Source: Granulicella rosea
GTDB lineage: Bacteria > Acidobacteriota > Terriglobia > Terriglobales > Acidobacteriaceae
Length of the DNA stretch: 64,000 nucleotides
Direction: 5' to 3'
Assembly: GCF_900188085.1 (NCBI RefSeq)
Contig: NZ_FZOU01000001.1
Span: forward strand, 310,001-374,000
A program made the translations under genes and the position numbers. The notes below the pieces were generated by a model that searched no databases, was not told the origin of the DNA, and saw only the letters and a list, made by a program, of their open reading frames with translations. Shown here piece by piece: positions 56,429 to 64,000 of this stretch (positions are counted from its first letter, which is position 1; each line of letters opens with the position of its first letter).

Positions 56429-57613
56429 ATGCCGGCCCCGCGCGTTGCCTACTTCCCCGACTCCTTTCACGAGGTCAACGGCGTCGCCCACACCAGCCGC
56501 AACTTCGTGGGCTACGCCGAACGCCACGGTCTGCCCATGCTTTGCGTCCGCGCCGGCGAGCGGGCGGACGCCGTCCTGCAGCAGGGCTCCGTCACCACAC
56601 TCGAACTGGCCCGCAGCCGCGCCGCCGTGGGGGTCGAGAAAGACCTCTCCTTCGACCCGCTCTTCTGGCGCCACAAGGCGGCCATCGAGCGCGAACTCGA
56701 CCGCTTCCAGCCCGACATGATCCACATGACCGGGCCGAGCGAACTGGGCATCTTCGCCGCCTACTGCGCGTGGGACCGGCGGATTCCGCTGGCTGCCTCC
56801 TGGCACACGAACGTGCATGAGTACGCGGCGCGCCGGCTGGAGTGGATGACGAAGCGGCTGCCGGCAAACTTTGGCCGCGCTCTTTCCTCCGGCATCGAAA
56901 ACCGCTCGCTCGATGCGATGATGCGCTTCTACAGCCTGGCGAAGGTGCTCTTCGCGCCCAACGACGAGCTTTGCCGGATGCTCGAGCGACGCGCTCACCG
57001 GCCCTGCTGCCTGATGCAGCGCGGGGTGGACACCACACTCTTCGACCCGGCAAAACGGACGCGGCCGCTCGACGCAAGACCGTACGTGCTGGGCTATGTC
57101 GGCCGCCTGTCGATCGAAAAGAACGTCGGCCTGCTGCCGTCGATCCAGCGCGAGCTGACCGCCGCCGGGCACGACGTGCGCTTCCTCATCGTCGGCCACG
57201 GCTCCGAGGAGGAGTCGCTGCGCCGCGAACTGCCCACCGCCGAGTTCACCGGCGTGCTGCGCGGCGAGGCGCTGGCCCGCGCCTATGCCGATATGGACGT
57301 GCTGGTCTTCCCCTCGCACACCGACACCTTCGGCAACGTGGTGCTGGAGGCGCTGGCGAGCGGCGTCCCGGCCATCGTCACGCCGGATGGCGGCCCGAAG
57401 TACATCGTCCGCGAAGGTTCAACCGGCTTCGCCGTACCCGACGCCGGATTCGCCGGGGCCACCGGAGCCATCCTCCAAGATCCGGAGCGGCTGGCCCACA
57501 TGCGCGCCGCTGCACGCGAGTACGCGCTGGGTTGCAGTTGGGACGCGGTCTTCGACCGGGTGTACGAGGCGTACTCGCCGATGCACCCGCTGGCGGACTG
57601 GCCGCGGGTCTGA
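56429..57613 (+). CDS. GT4 glycosyltransferase
   Basis: 394 aa. N-terminal RVAYFPDSFHEVNGVAHTSRN, middle ASWHTNVHEYA, and the donor-binding segment YVGRLSIEKNVGLL with LIVGHGSEEESL and a final FPSHTDTFGNVVLEALASG (the EX7E-type motif). Resembles the alpha-glycosyltransferases making glycolipids such as GDP-mannose-dependent or digalactosyl-type. Follows the PHP gene. Confidence 0.88.
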   Translation: MPAPRVAYFPDSFHEVNGVAHTSRNFVGYAERHGLPMLCVRAGERADAVLQQGSVTTLELARSRAAVGVEKDLSFDPLFWRHKAAIERELDRFQPDMIHMTGPSELGIFAAYCAWDRRIPLAASWHTNVHEYAARRLEWMTKRLPANFGRALSSGIENRSLDAMMRFYSLAKVLFAPNDELCRMLERRAHRPCCLMQRGVDTTLFDPAKRTRPLDARPYVLGYVGRLSIEKNVGLLPSIQRELTAAGHDVRFLIVGHGSEEESLRRELPTAEFTGVLRGEALARAYADMDVLVFPSHTDTFGNVVLEALASGVPAIVTPDGGPKYIVREGSTGFAVPDAGFAGATGAILQDPERLAHMRAAAREYALGCSWDAVFDRVYEAYSPMHPLADWPRV

Positions 57614-57645
57614 AGTCACGCGTTTTCAATGTTGCCTGTTCTTTG

Positions 57646-57672
57646 TTTGTCATTCCCGTAGGGAATGACAAA
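57646..57672. terminator. Bidirectional hairpin between convergent genes
   Basis: TTTGTCATTCCC GTA GGGAATGACAAA, a perfect 12-bp stem with T/A-rich ends, between the glycosyltransferase and GH13-like genes. Confidence 0.65.
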
Positions 57673-57697
57673 CAGCTACCGCAAAAGAATGCGCAGC

Positions 57698-59266
57698 CTA
57701 CTTCAAATGCAGCTCGCCGATATACGTCCCATACGGCGGCAAGGTCACCGCATCCACCGAAGCCGGGCCGGCCACGATAGCGTCGACGCCCGACCGCATG
57801 AGCGTGCGGAAGAAGAAGCCGTGGAGCTGCGCCTTTGCCAGCTCCTCCTTCATCGAGAGCTTCACCTCTGCGCCGGACAGATTGCAGATGACGACGACCG
57901 GCAGCGCCTCGCCCTTGAGCGGGCGGCGCGCCCACGCGACGACGTCCGGGTTGGTGGTCGGCAGGATGGTCATCGCGCCGTCGCGCAGCACCGGATTGCC
58001 GTGGTGCATCGTGCTGAGCTGGCGGTACCAGCGCAGCAGCGACTGCGGATCGGCCTCCTCGGCCTCGACGTTGACGGTCGCGGCGCTCGCGGGCGAGTCC
58101 AGCCACGGCGTACCGGTCGTAAACGGCGACTTCGCGCCCCACTGCATCGGCGAGGACTCCGTCGAGCTTCCGCTCGCGGGTTTGGCCGTGCCGGTGGTCA
58201 TGCCCAGCTCCTGGCCGAAGTAGAGCAGGGTCGAGGTCTTCGCGGTCAACAGCACGGCGGCGAGCATCCGCGCGATGTTCAGGTCGTTCTTGCCGTCGGC
58301 GTAGCGATCCATGCTGCGCGTGCGGCCGTTGGCGTCGGAGGCAAGCACCGGCGCAGGTCCGGGTCCGTGCAGCGGCTGGGTCGCGAGCGTCAGCGCCTGG
58401 CGCAGGTCGGCGGCATGCATGGCGGGCAGCAGGGCGATGTGCGAATCGACCTGGAGCTGCGGCTGGCTGTCGGAAGGTCCATACGCGGGCTGATCCGGCT
58501 GGGCGCTCGCGACCGTTCCGCCACGGCGCATGCGATTGCCCCGGCGAGACGGCGCGGCCGGGGCAGGCGCGGGCGGCGCGGAGGCAGGGACGGCGGCGGC
58601 GCTCCACGGCGTGGCGGGAGACTCCGCGATGAGGTCGCCGACGAGGATGCGCTGCCCGGCGAATCCGTTCGCCAGCGCCCGCAGCGCGCGGACCCGGTCC
58701 GCAATCTGGAAGGGCGTGAGCGCGGTGACGCCGGCGGCCTGGTCCCCTGCGTCGCGCACCAGACGCAGCCCGGCGACGCCGCGCGTGAGCCAGAAGCGCG
58801 CCACGCCGGTCAGCGCGTCGACCGTCTGCGCGCCCGAGAGCGGCAGGTCGACCAGCACGCGGATCTTGCGCGCGGCGGCCTGCTGGACGAGCGCGTCGAA
58901 GTCCTCGTTGGTCCCGTAGGTGGGGTCGAAGACCTGCTCGCCGTGCGCGGCGGTCGTCGTTCCGGCGGCGGTGGTCACGGCTGGCGGATGTGGCTCGAGC
59001 GGCGAGAGCAGGATCGCGTCCACGCCGAGCGACTGTATATAGTCCAGCCGCGCCAGAATGCCCTTCAGGTCGCCGAAGCCATCGCCATTCGAATCCTGAA
59101 AGCTGAGCGGGTCGATCTGGTAGAAGACGGCCTGGTTCCACCACGCGTCGGTGGTGATGCCGGAGCCGGCCCAGCCGGGGCGCGCAAGCATCTGCGCAGA
59201 GGCCAGAGACGGCAGGCAGAGCGCGGCGGCGAGCAGGACGAAGGTGCGGGTCGTGCGTAATCTCAT
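57698..59266 (-). CDS. GH13 alpha-amylase-family protein, degenerate catalytic motifs
   Basis: 522 aa from ATG 59266 with a signal peptide (TRTFVLLAAALCLPSLASAQ). GH13 start AVFYQIDPLSFQDSNGDGFG and the first barrel strands are clear. At motif II, where GxRxD carries the nucleophile, it reads VAGLRLVRDAG; at motif III GE is GD (ILVGDLIAE); at motif IV NHD is ASD. A Pro/Ala-rich insert lies near residues 235-260. The GH13 fold is likely kept but ordinary hydrolysis is doubtful. Confidence 0.75.
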   Translation of the reverse strand: MRLRTTRTFVLLAAALCLPSLASAQMLARPGWAGSGITTDAWWNQAVFYQIDPLSFQDSNGDGFGDLKGILARLDYIQSLGVDAILLSPLEPHPPAVTTAAGTTTAAHGEQVFDPTYGTNEDFDALVQQAAARKIRVLVDLPLSGAQTVDALTGVARFWLTRGVAGLRLVRDAGDQAAGVTALTPFQIADRVRALRALANGFAGQRILVGDLIAESPATPWSAAAVPASAPPAPAPAAPSRRGNRMRRGGTVASAQPDQPAYGPSDSQPQLQVDSHIALLPAMHAADLRQALTLATQPLHGPGPAPVLASDANGRTRSMDRYADGKNDLNIARMLAAVLLTAKTSTLLYFGQELGMTTGTAKPASGSSTESSPMQWGAKSPFTTGTPWLDSPASAATVNVEAEEADPQSLLRWYRQLSTMHHGNPVLRDGAMTILPTTNPDVVAWARRPLKGEALPVVVICNLSGAEVKLSMKEELAKAQLHGFFFRTLMRSGVDAIVAGPASVDAVTLPPYGTYIGELHLK

Positions 59267-59435
59267 AAGGATTGGACGCCGTCCGGCGAAACAGGCGGCT
59301 ATTGCGATGCTAACCGAGATTCGCGCTTTGAAAGATGAGTGCGGATCCTCCGCGTGGAAGACGCACACTTGCGGTGTCCAGTCCATCAAGTTCTCACCGC
59401 GTAGGCCATCGTCGAAGCTCTCTCCCACACAGGCT

Positions 59436-59461
59436 GTCATCCTGAGCGCAGCGAAGGACCG
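59436..59461. repeat. Family C repeat, single copy
   Basis: GTCATCCTGAGCGCAGCGAA ending GGACC. The rest of the 257-base gap between the GH13-like and YiaA-like genes shows no gene. Confidence 0.7.
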
Positions 59462-59523
59462 GCGCTTGGTTCGTGCTCGCGACGATCTCTCGGCTTGCGG
59501 TTTCCTGCCGGAGTCGAAGACGC

Positions 59524-59946
59524 CTACCGCTCGCCGGCAAGCTCGGCCGGGCCGGAGTCGAGGCTGTCGCGCGTGTTCTTCTGCACCGCGATCGCGCCGA
59601 AGAGGCTCAGCAGGTAGGCCATGACGTAGAAGCCCTTTTCCGAAAGCGTCAACGTCGCGTTCCACAGGCCGATCGTCATCAGCAGCAGGCAGATCAGCAC
59701 CGAAAACCAGCTCAGCCCATAGTAGATGGCCGTCACCGGAATGCCGTCCAGCCGGTCGCGCACGCTCTTCTGCACCGAGACGGCCGAGAACAGGCCGTAC
59801 ATCAGCAGGGTGAAGAAGTAGCCCTTCTCGTTCAACTGCATGCCGGAGTTCCACAGACCGGCGCAGAAGGTCAACGCGCCGGCGAAGAGGGCGAACCACG
59901 AGGCGCCGATGAATGCGGCGGAGGGCTTGCGATACGGCTGGCTCAT
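59524..59946 (-). CDS. YiaA/YiaB-type inner membrane protein
   Basis: 140 aa, ATG 59946 behind AGGATAATCCGC. Two repeats of the YiaAB two-helix domain: FIGASWFALFAGALTFCAGLWN..KGYFFTLLMYGLFSAVSVQKSVRD and the matching second half ending in AVQKNTRD. Function unknown; linked to stress in some species. Confidence 0.85.
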   Translation of the reverse strand: MSQPYRKPSAAFIGASWFALFAGALTFCAGLWNSGMQLNEKGYFFTLLMYGLFSAVSVQKSVRDRLDGIPVTAIYYGLSWFSVLICLLLMTIGLWNATLTLSEKGFYVMAYLLSLFGAIAVQKNTRDSLDSGPAELAGER

Positions 59947-60071
59947 GCGGATTATCCTACAACGCGGGCGCGCGGCTTCAAACGAGAATCTGCGGGGCTG
60001 CCCATGCCGTTCGCCCGTCGTAACCTGCTGAAAAAAAGAGATGCGCGAAGTGTTGGAATCGGGATAGACTA

Positions 60072-60220
60072 ATCGCCACTGCAGGGTTAACGAATTCGAC
60101 CGATGAACGCAAAAGCGGAGTTGAATGCCGAAAGGCAGTCGCTCCGGCCGGGCGATATTGGATCGAACTCGATTCGGCAACGCCAGGCGTGAAAATTTTT
60201 GATTTTTTGATTTACTCAGA
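60072..60220 (+). ncRNA. Candidate structured leader RNA
   Basis: ATCGCC (60072-60077) can pair with GGCGAT (60151-60156), closing a region with GAACGCAAAAGC and a hairpin (CGGAG ... TGCCGAAAGGCA ... CTCCG, GAAA loop). The order, with CAGGGTTAAC near the 5' side, loosely recalls the c-di-GMP-I (GEMM) riboswitch consensus (ACGCAAAGCC), but the second conserved box is not matched. A U-rich stretch (ATTTTTGATTTTTTG, 60195-60209) lies before the next gene. Weak evidence; a candidate only. Confidence 0.35.
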
Positions 60221-60247
60221 ACACACTTACAGGAGAAGATGGATCCT

Positions 60248-60427
60248 ATGAAGACCAAGTATTTTGTATACGCCGTGGCCCTGGTACTCGGGACCGCCTC
60301 GCTCCACGCACAGAGCGGCTGCTTCGATTCTCCCGAGGCTCCGACCGACGTTCTTCTTCTGGTAGGCTCGGCGGGCATGTTCTACGGCTCCTCGTTTCTG
60401 ATGAAGGCGCTCCGGAAGAGCCGCTAG
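60248..60427 (+). CDS. Tiny exported protein with PEP-CTERM-like tail
   Basis: 59 aa from ATG 60248 (ATG 60239 is 3 bases behind AGGAGAAG, too close). Signal peptide (YAVALVLGTASLHAQ) is followed within a few residues by SPEAPTDVLLLVGSAGMFYG and the basic end MKALRKSR. Motif, helix and basic tail resemble PEP-CTERM sorting signals. The protein has almost no mature domain. No exosortase gene is in the window. Confidence 0.6.
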   Translation: MKTKYFVYAVALVLGTASLHAQSGCFDSPEAPTDVLLLVGSAGMFYGSSFLMKALRKSR

Positions 60428-60506
60428 CCTACACCCCGGACGAAGAACTCCCTGCACTCCCCAGGGGAATCTCTTCCCACGCGCGCTAAAGATCTGCAAA
60501 CATGAC

Positions 60507-60547
60507 GGTAAGCTCCCGCTGGGCGGAGAGCTTACCGTTTTGTTTTT
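60507..60547 (+). terminator. Rho-independent terminator
   Basis: GGTAAGCTC / GAGCTTACC stem followed by GTTTTGTTTTT, 80 bases after the small exported protein and just before murQ. Confidence 0.85.
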
Positions 60548-60574
60548 CCAAATATCCCCATTCAAGAGACCCAC

Positions 60575-61486
60575 ATGACGCACGACGCCGCGACGACGAA
60601 TCTGGCCGCCCTGCCCACCGAGGCGCGCAACCCACGCTCCGCACGGATCGACGAGCTCTCGACGCCCGCGATGCTGACCGTCATCAGTGATGAGGACCTT
60701 ACGGTCGCGACGGCGGTGCGGTCGCGGATTCCGGAGATCGGCGCCGCTGTCGACGCCATTGCGGAGCGGTTCGAGCGCGGCGGACGGCTCTTCTACATTG
60801 GCGCCGGCACCAGCGGACGGCTGGGCGTGCTGGACGCGAGCGAGTGTCCGCCGACTTTTTCGGTCGATCCCTCGCTCTTTCAAGGACTGATCGCCGGCGG
60901 GGACTCGGCGCTGCGGCGCTCGTCCGAGGGCTCGGAGGACTCGGCCGCCGAGGGCGAGCGCGATCTCGGCGCCGCTGGATTCGCCGCCGCCGACACGCTG
61001 ATCGGCATCGCGGCCAGCGGACGCACGCCCTATGTGCTGGGCGCGCTCGACTACGCAAACCGGCTGGGCGCGCTGACCGTGGCGCTGACCTGCGTGGCGG
61101 GCTCCGCCATGGGCAAGGTCGCCGAGCTGGCGATCGAGGTGGAGACCGGCCCGGAGGCGCTGACCGGAAGCACTCGCATGAAGGCCGGCACCGCGACCAA
61201 GATGGTGCTGAACATGATCTCGACCGGCGTGATGATCCGTACGGGCGCGGTCTACGGCAACCTGATGGTGAACGTGCAGACGACCAACGCCAAGCTGGTC
61301 GACCGCGGACGGCGCATCGTCGCCGCCGCGACCGGCTGCGATGCCGAGACGGCGGCTCGTGTCCTTGAAGAAGCGGGATCGGTCAAGACGGCAATTGTGA
61401 TGCAGCGCGCAAACCTGAGTCGGAGCGACGCCGAAGCTGCTCTTCGGGCTGCGCACGGCGTGCTGCGGCGGGCTCTGCCACGCTGA
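60575..61486 (+). CDS. murQ: N-acetylmuramic acid 6-phosphate etherase
   Basis: 303 aa. Cleaves the lactyl ether of MurNAc-6-P in cell-wall recycling. SIS-domain marks: FYIGAGTSGRLGVLDASECPPTF (Glu in SEC), LIGIAASGRTPYVLGAL, TGSTRMKAGTATKMVLNMIST and NLMVNVQTTNAKL. Its last 104 bases overlap the GGDEF gene on the other strand. Confidence 0.95.
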   Translation: MTHDAATTNLAALPTEARNPRSARIDELSTPAMLTVISDEDLTVATAVRSRIPEIGAAVDAIAERFERGGRLFYIGAGTSGRLGVLDASECPPTFSVDPSLFQGLIAGGDSALRRSSEGSEDSAAEGERDLGAAGFAAADTLIGIAASGRTPYVLGALDYANRLGALTVALTCVAGSAMGKVAELAIEVETGPEALTGSTRMKAGTATKMVLNMISTGVMIRTGAVYGNLMVNVQTTNAKLVDRGRRIVAAATGCDAETAARVLEEAGSVKTAIVMQRANLSRSDAEAALRAAHGVLRRALPR

Positions 61487-62657
61487 GTCCTTCGGACGGC
61501 TCCGCTGCCGCGATGCGGTTTCGTCCGCTGTTTTTCGCCTGGTACATGGCAAGGTCGCCGCGCCGGCGCAGTTCGTCCCAGGTGTCGCCGCTGGCGTGCC
61601 GGTAGCCCGCGACGCCGATGCTGGCGGTGATGCGCAGCGCCGTGCCCTCGTAGCTGAAGATCTCGCGTTCGATGGCGCCGCGCAACCTCTCCGCGACTTC
61701 GACTGAGTGCTTGAAGGGCGTATCGGGCAGCAGGATGAGGAACTCCTCGCCGCCGGTGCGCGCGACCAGATCCTGCGAGCGAAGCTGGTCAACAAGCAGC
61801 GCGACCAGCCGCTGCAGGGCGAAGTCTCCAGCAGCGTGACCGCGTGTGTCGTTCAGCCGTTTGAAGTGGTCGACGTCGAGCACCAGCAGCGAAACCGGCT
61901 GCCCGGAGCGGTTGGCGCGCGCGATCTCGCGTTCGGCCTCGATGTCGATGGCGCGACGATTGAGCGCGCCGGTCAGCTCGTCGGTGCGGGTCTGGTGGCG
62001 CAGGCCAGCCTGCAGCTCGATCATGTAGAACCACAGAAACGCGGCGACGAAGCAGGAGTCCAGCACCATCAGGGCCATCATGCTGATGTTCCAGCGCTGG
62101 TCGATCACTTTCAGCACCGAGCCGCCGCCGGGAACGAGGGCGCCCAGGGTGATGATCGTCGTACGGTAGCCGGCAACGAGAATCTGCAACGCGAAGAAGC
62201 ACGCCGTCACCCGCGCGGCCACGCGAAACTGCCCCACACCCCGGCGCAGCAGCAGATACAACGATCCGAAGCAGGACGCAAAGACCGGAATCATCCCGAT
62301 GACGAACTGCCACGGCGTGCTCCCATAACGCGCGACCGCGTAGACCAGCATCCCGGCGACGGCGACGATCGCCACCGGATCCTTCCGAGACGTCTTGCGC
62401 ACCAGGAACCAGCGGAAGCCGAGGAACATGGCGAGGAACGCCAAGTCGTTGATCTCATTGGCGAGAAACATGGTGAAGAAGCGCGGAATCTTGCCCATCG
62501 CGGCCTGTAGCACGGTCTTGGTCAGACCGGCCACCATGCAGACGGCGAACCACCGCACACCCGTCATCCTGCGGCTGCTGAGCGCCAGCGCACACAGACC
62601 GAAGGTATAGATGATCAGCGAGGTGAGATCGGAGATATAGAGTGTACGAAAGTCCAT
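61383..62657 (-). CDS. Membrane diguanylate cyclase (GGDEF)
   Basis: 424 aa. N-terminal six-helix membrane sensor part, then a GGDEF domain (RTDELTGALNRRAID, VLDVDHFKRLNDTRGHAAGD) with the active-site GGEEF in RTGGEEFLILLP, so it is likely active in c-di-GMP synthesis. The I-site RxxD is not evident. The C-terminal 45 residues, Ala/Arg-rich, extend past the domain and overlap the murQ 3' end. Confidence 0.88.
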   Translation of the reverse strand: MDFRTLYISDLTSLIIYTFGLCALALSSRRMTGVRWFAVCMVAGLTKTVLQAAMGKIPRFFTMFLANEINDLAFLAMFLGFRWFLVRKTSRKDPVAIVAVAGMLVYAVARYGSTPWQFVIGMIPVFASCFGSLYLLLRRGVGQFRVAARVTACFFALQILVAGYRTTIITLGALVPGGGSVLKVIDQRWNISMMALMVLDSCFVAAFLWFYMIELQAGLRHQTRTDELTGALNRRAIDIEAEREIARANRSGQPVSLLVLDVDHFKRLNDTRGHAAGDFALQRLVALLVDQLRSQDLVARTGGEEFLILLPDTPFKHSVEVAERLRGAIEREIFSYEGTALRITASIGVAGYRHASGDTWDELRRRGDLAMYQAKNSGRNRIAAAEPSEGLSVAEPAAARRAQPEEQLRRRSDSGLRAASQLPS

Positions 62658-62791
62658 ACCGAGCCAAGGTTTCAGACAAGATCATACAATCCCCAGCCCG
62701 GGAAGCAATGCCTCTTCCGGGCTGGGGAATCACCTTTCACAGCCATTCGTGCGATGGATGACCAAGCTGCACGCCGCGTTGGCCGGACTGG

Positions 62792-63613
62792 TTAGCGGCT
62801 GAGAAAGTCGGCCAGGTCGAGGTTCAACCGGTCGGCGGCGGTGAGAAAAAGACCGTGCGGTTCGCCTTCGTACTGAATGTAGGTGGAGTTGGGCAGCAGC
62901 CGGGCGGAGACGTCGCCGCCGATCTTTGCCGGAACCGTCGCGTCGCCCGTGCCGTGAATGATGAGAAAGGGCGTTGTGATTACAGGCAGCTCCGCGCGCA
63001 TATCCGTCGACGAAAAGGTGTCGATGCCCACGAGCGTAGCCTTCAGCGAGCCCTGCGAGGCAAGCGCGAAGGTCCAGTTCAGCACCGGCTGCGAGACCGT
63101 GTGGTTGACCAGCGTACGGCCATAGAACTTCGGCCCGAAGCTGTCGAGGAAGGCGAAGCGGTCCTTGCGGATCTCGTTCTTGAAGTCCTCGAAGGTCTCG
63201 GGCGGCACGCCATCGGGGTTGTCGCCGGCCTGCACCATGAACGGCACGGAGGACGAGATGAGCGCCCCCTTCACCACGCGCGCCGAGCCGTGACGCGAGA
63301 GGTAGCGGATGACCTCGCCGCCCCCCATCGAGAAGCCAACGAGTGTGACGCCGGTGAGGTCGAGCGTATCGAGCAGTGCGGCGAGATCGTCCGCGAGCGT
63401 GTCGTAGTCGTGGCCGGCGAGGGGCTTCGAAGAGCGCCCAAAACCGCGACGGTCGTAGCTGATGACGCGATAGCCGTTCTCGGCCAGGAAGAGCTCCTGC
63501 TTCTCCCACATGTCGGCGTTCAGCGGCCAGCCGTGGATAAGGACGACAGGCGCGCCGGTTCCCTGCTCCTTGTAGAAGATGGTGTTGCCGTCTTTGGTTT
63601 CGATGGTTGGCAT
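62792..63613 (-). CDS. Alpha/beta hydrolase (non-heme haloperoxidase / arylesterase type)
   Basis: 273 aa, ATG 63613 behind AAAGGACCGCAG; the longer frame adds 11 residues. Typical of the group: VVLIHGWPLNADMWEKQ, ISYDRRGFGRSSKP, nucleophile VGFSMGGG, Asp in IIHGTGDATVP and His in YEGEPHGLF. Likely a hydrolase of small esters. Confidence 0.88.
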   Translation of the reverse strand: MPTIETKDGNTIFYKEQGTGAPVVLIHGWPLNADMWEKQELFLAENGYRVISYDRRGFGRSSKPLAGHDYDTLADDLAALLDTLDLTGVTLVGFSMGGGEVIRYLSRHGSARVVKGALISSSVPFMVQAGDNPDGVPPETFEDFKNEIRKDRFAFLDSFGPKFYGRTLVNHTVSQPVLNWTFALASQGSLKATLVGIDTFSSTDMRAELPVITTPFLIIHGTGDATVPAKIGGDVSARLLPNSTYIQYEGEPHGLFLTAADRLNLDLADFLSR

Positions 63614-63779
63614 CTGCGGTCCTTTGCCCAAATATGGGCCGTGCAAGATTTGCCACGCGGATCGAACGCGCGTTGGACATGGGCTGGTAGGACGCAGGTT
63701 TGCTCCGCCGCGACAACCGGGTTGCGAGAATTGTTATTCGCGCGACGAAGCGGCTCTTCAAAGCATCACCCACTCACTT

Positions 63780-63847
63780 GTCATCCTGAGCGCAGCGCAG
63801 CGGAGTCCTTCGCGATGAAACTGCGAACGACTCCGCTCAGGATGACA
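63780..63847. repeat. Inverted pair of family C repeats
   Basis: GTCATCCTGAGCGCAGCGCA (ending CGGAGTCCTTCG) and an inverted shortened copy ending CTCAGGATGACAG. Confidence 0.75.
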
Positions 63848-63863
63848 GGCGTTCGGGGTTGGG

Positions 63864-64000
63864 CTAAAAGAGGCTATACCTGCGCGGCATCTCGATCCCC
63901 AGATGCTCATACGCCAGCTTCGTAGCCACTCGCCCACGCGGCGTGCGATCGAGGAAGCCGATCTGGATCAGGAACGGTTCGTAGACCTCCTCCAACGCGT
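63864..64000 (-). CDS. ruvB: Holliday junction helicase RuvB, C-terminal end
   Basis: Truncated by the window edge; 45 codons, read from 64000 down to the TAG at 63864. The translation is [20 protein letters not shown], then [14 protein letters not shown] and [10 protein letters not shown]. This is the conserved RuvB C-terminus (winged-helix end: EPFLIQ.GF..RTPRGR). RuvB drives branch migration in recombination with RuvA. Confidence 0.93.
   Translation of the reverse strand, partial: ALEEVYEPFLIQIGFLDRTPRGRVATKLAYEHLGIEMPRRYSLF

Noticed and set aside
57665..59260. 531-codon plus-strand ORF
   Set aside because: Antisense to the GH13-like gene; Arg-rich, no motif.

Overview
The window is GC-rich, densely coded DNA, most likely from a soil member of the Acidobacteriota, class Terriglobia (relatives of Granulicella, Edaphobacter or Terriglobus). 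I infer this from the overall protein character (YXWGXW-type secreted protein, exported TldD/TldE pair, Tat-exported sulfatase, many lipoproteins) and from abundant short palindromic intergenic repeats. I saw no rRNA or tRNA gene, CRISPR array or prophage. Both ends cut genes: a dihydroorotase on the left and the C-terminus of RuvB on the right.

Layout. 1-2.4 kb: pyrC, a DUF1697 gene and a glycine-zipper lipoprotein. 2.6-6 kb, minus strand: miaA, transaldolase and a fibronectin-III lipoprotein. 6-10 kb: an XRE-cupin regulator, a polysaccharide deacetylase, a Rieske oxygenase and a ketopantoate reductase-like gene. 10-13.4 kb: hslV and hslU, separated by a lower-GC insert with a HigA-like antitoxin and two orphan genes. 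13.5-22.5 kb: a hydrolase, a small XRE/membrane-protein operon, an M20-like lipoprotein, a YXWGXW protein and a sulfatase. 22.5-30.3 kb: exported TldE-like and TldD-like proteins, then a plus-strand run of M48 peptidase, HIT protein, cation-efflux protein and an acyltransferase-like membrane protein. 30.5-41.5 kb: osmC, mutY, a REP-associated transposase, an L,D-transpeptidase, a GMC oxidoreductase and alr. 41.7-57.6 kb: a patatin with an outer-membrane barrel, folD-coaE, an HtrA protease, an M50 peptidase, purN, a LOG protein, a UPF0175/DUF3368 toxin-antitoxin pair and a PHP-glycosyltransferase pair. 57.7-64 kb: a GH13-like protein, a YiaA-like membrane protein, a tiny PEP-CTERM-like protein behind a structured leader, murQ, a GGDEF protein, an esterase and ruvB.

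The most distinctive non-coding signal is a family of paired hairpins with the core GGCTTYAGCC. The stem sequence changes between copies while pairing is kept. One RAYT transposase gene (32668-33177) is flanked by mirror-image copies of such a pair, a detached copy of that pair lies between the tldE- and tldD-like genes, and five larger (about 165-190 bp) four-hairpin versions sit between other genes. A second, unrelated repeat family (core GTCATCCTGAGCG..GCGAAGGA) occurs at about a dozen sites. A third striking signal is a perfect 19-bp inverted repeat that contains the start codon of the cation-efflux gene.

Functionally the window mixes housekeeping (pyrimidine, purine, folate and CoA synthesis, tRNA modification, DNA repair, proteostasis) with envelope work (L,D-transpeptidase, alanine racemase, MurQ, lipoproteins, proteases, glycosyltransferase). 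All calls rest on reading the sequence and on family knowledge; no database search was run.
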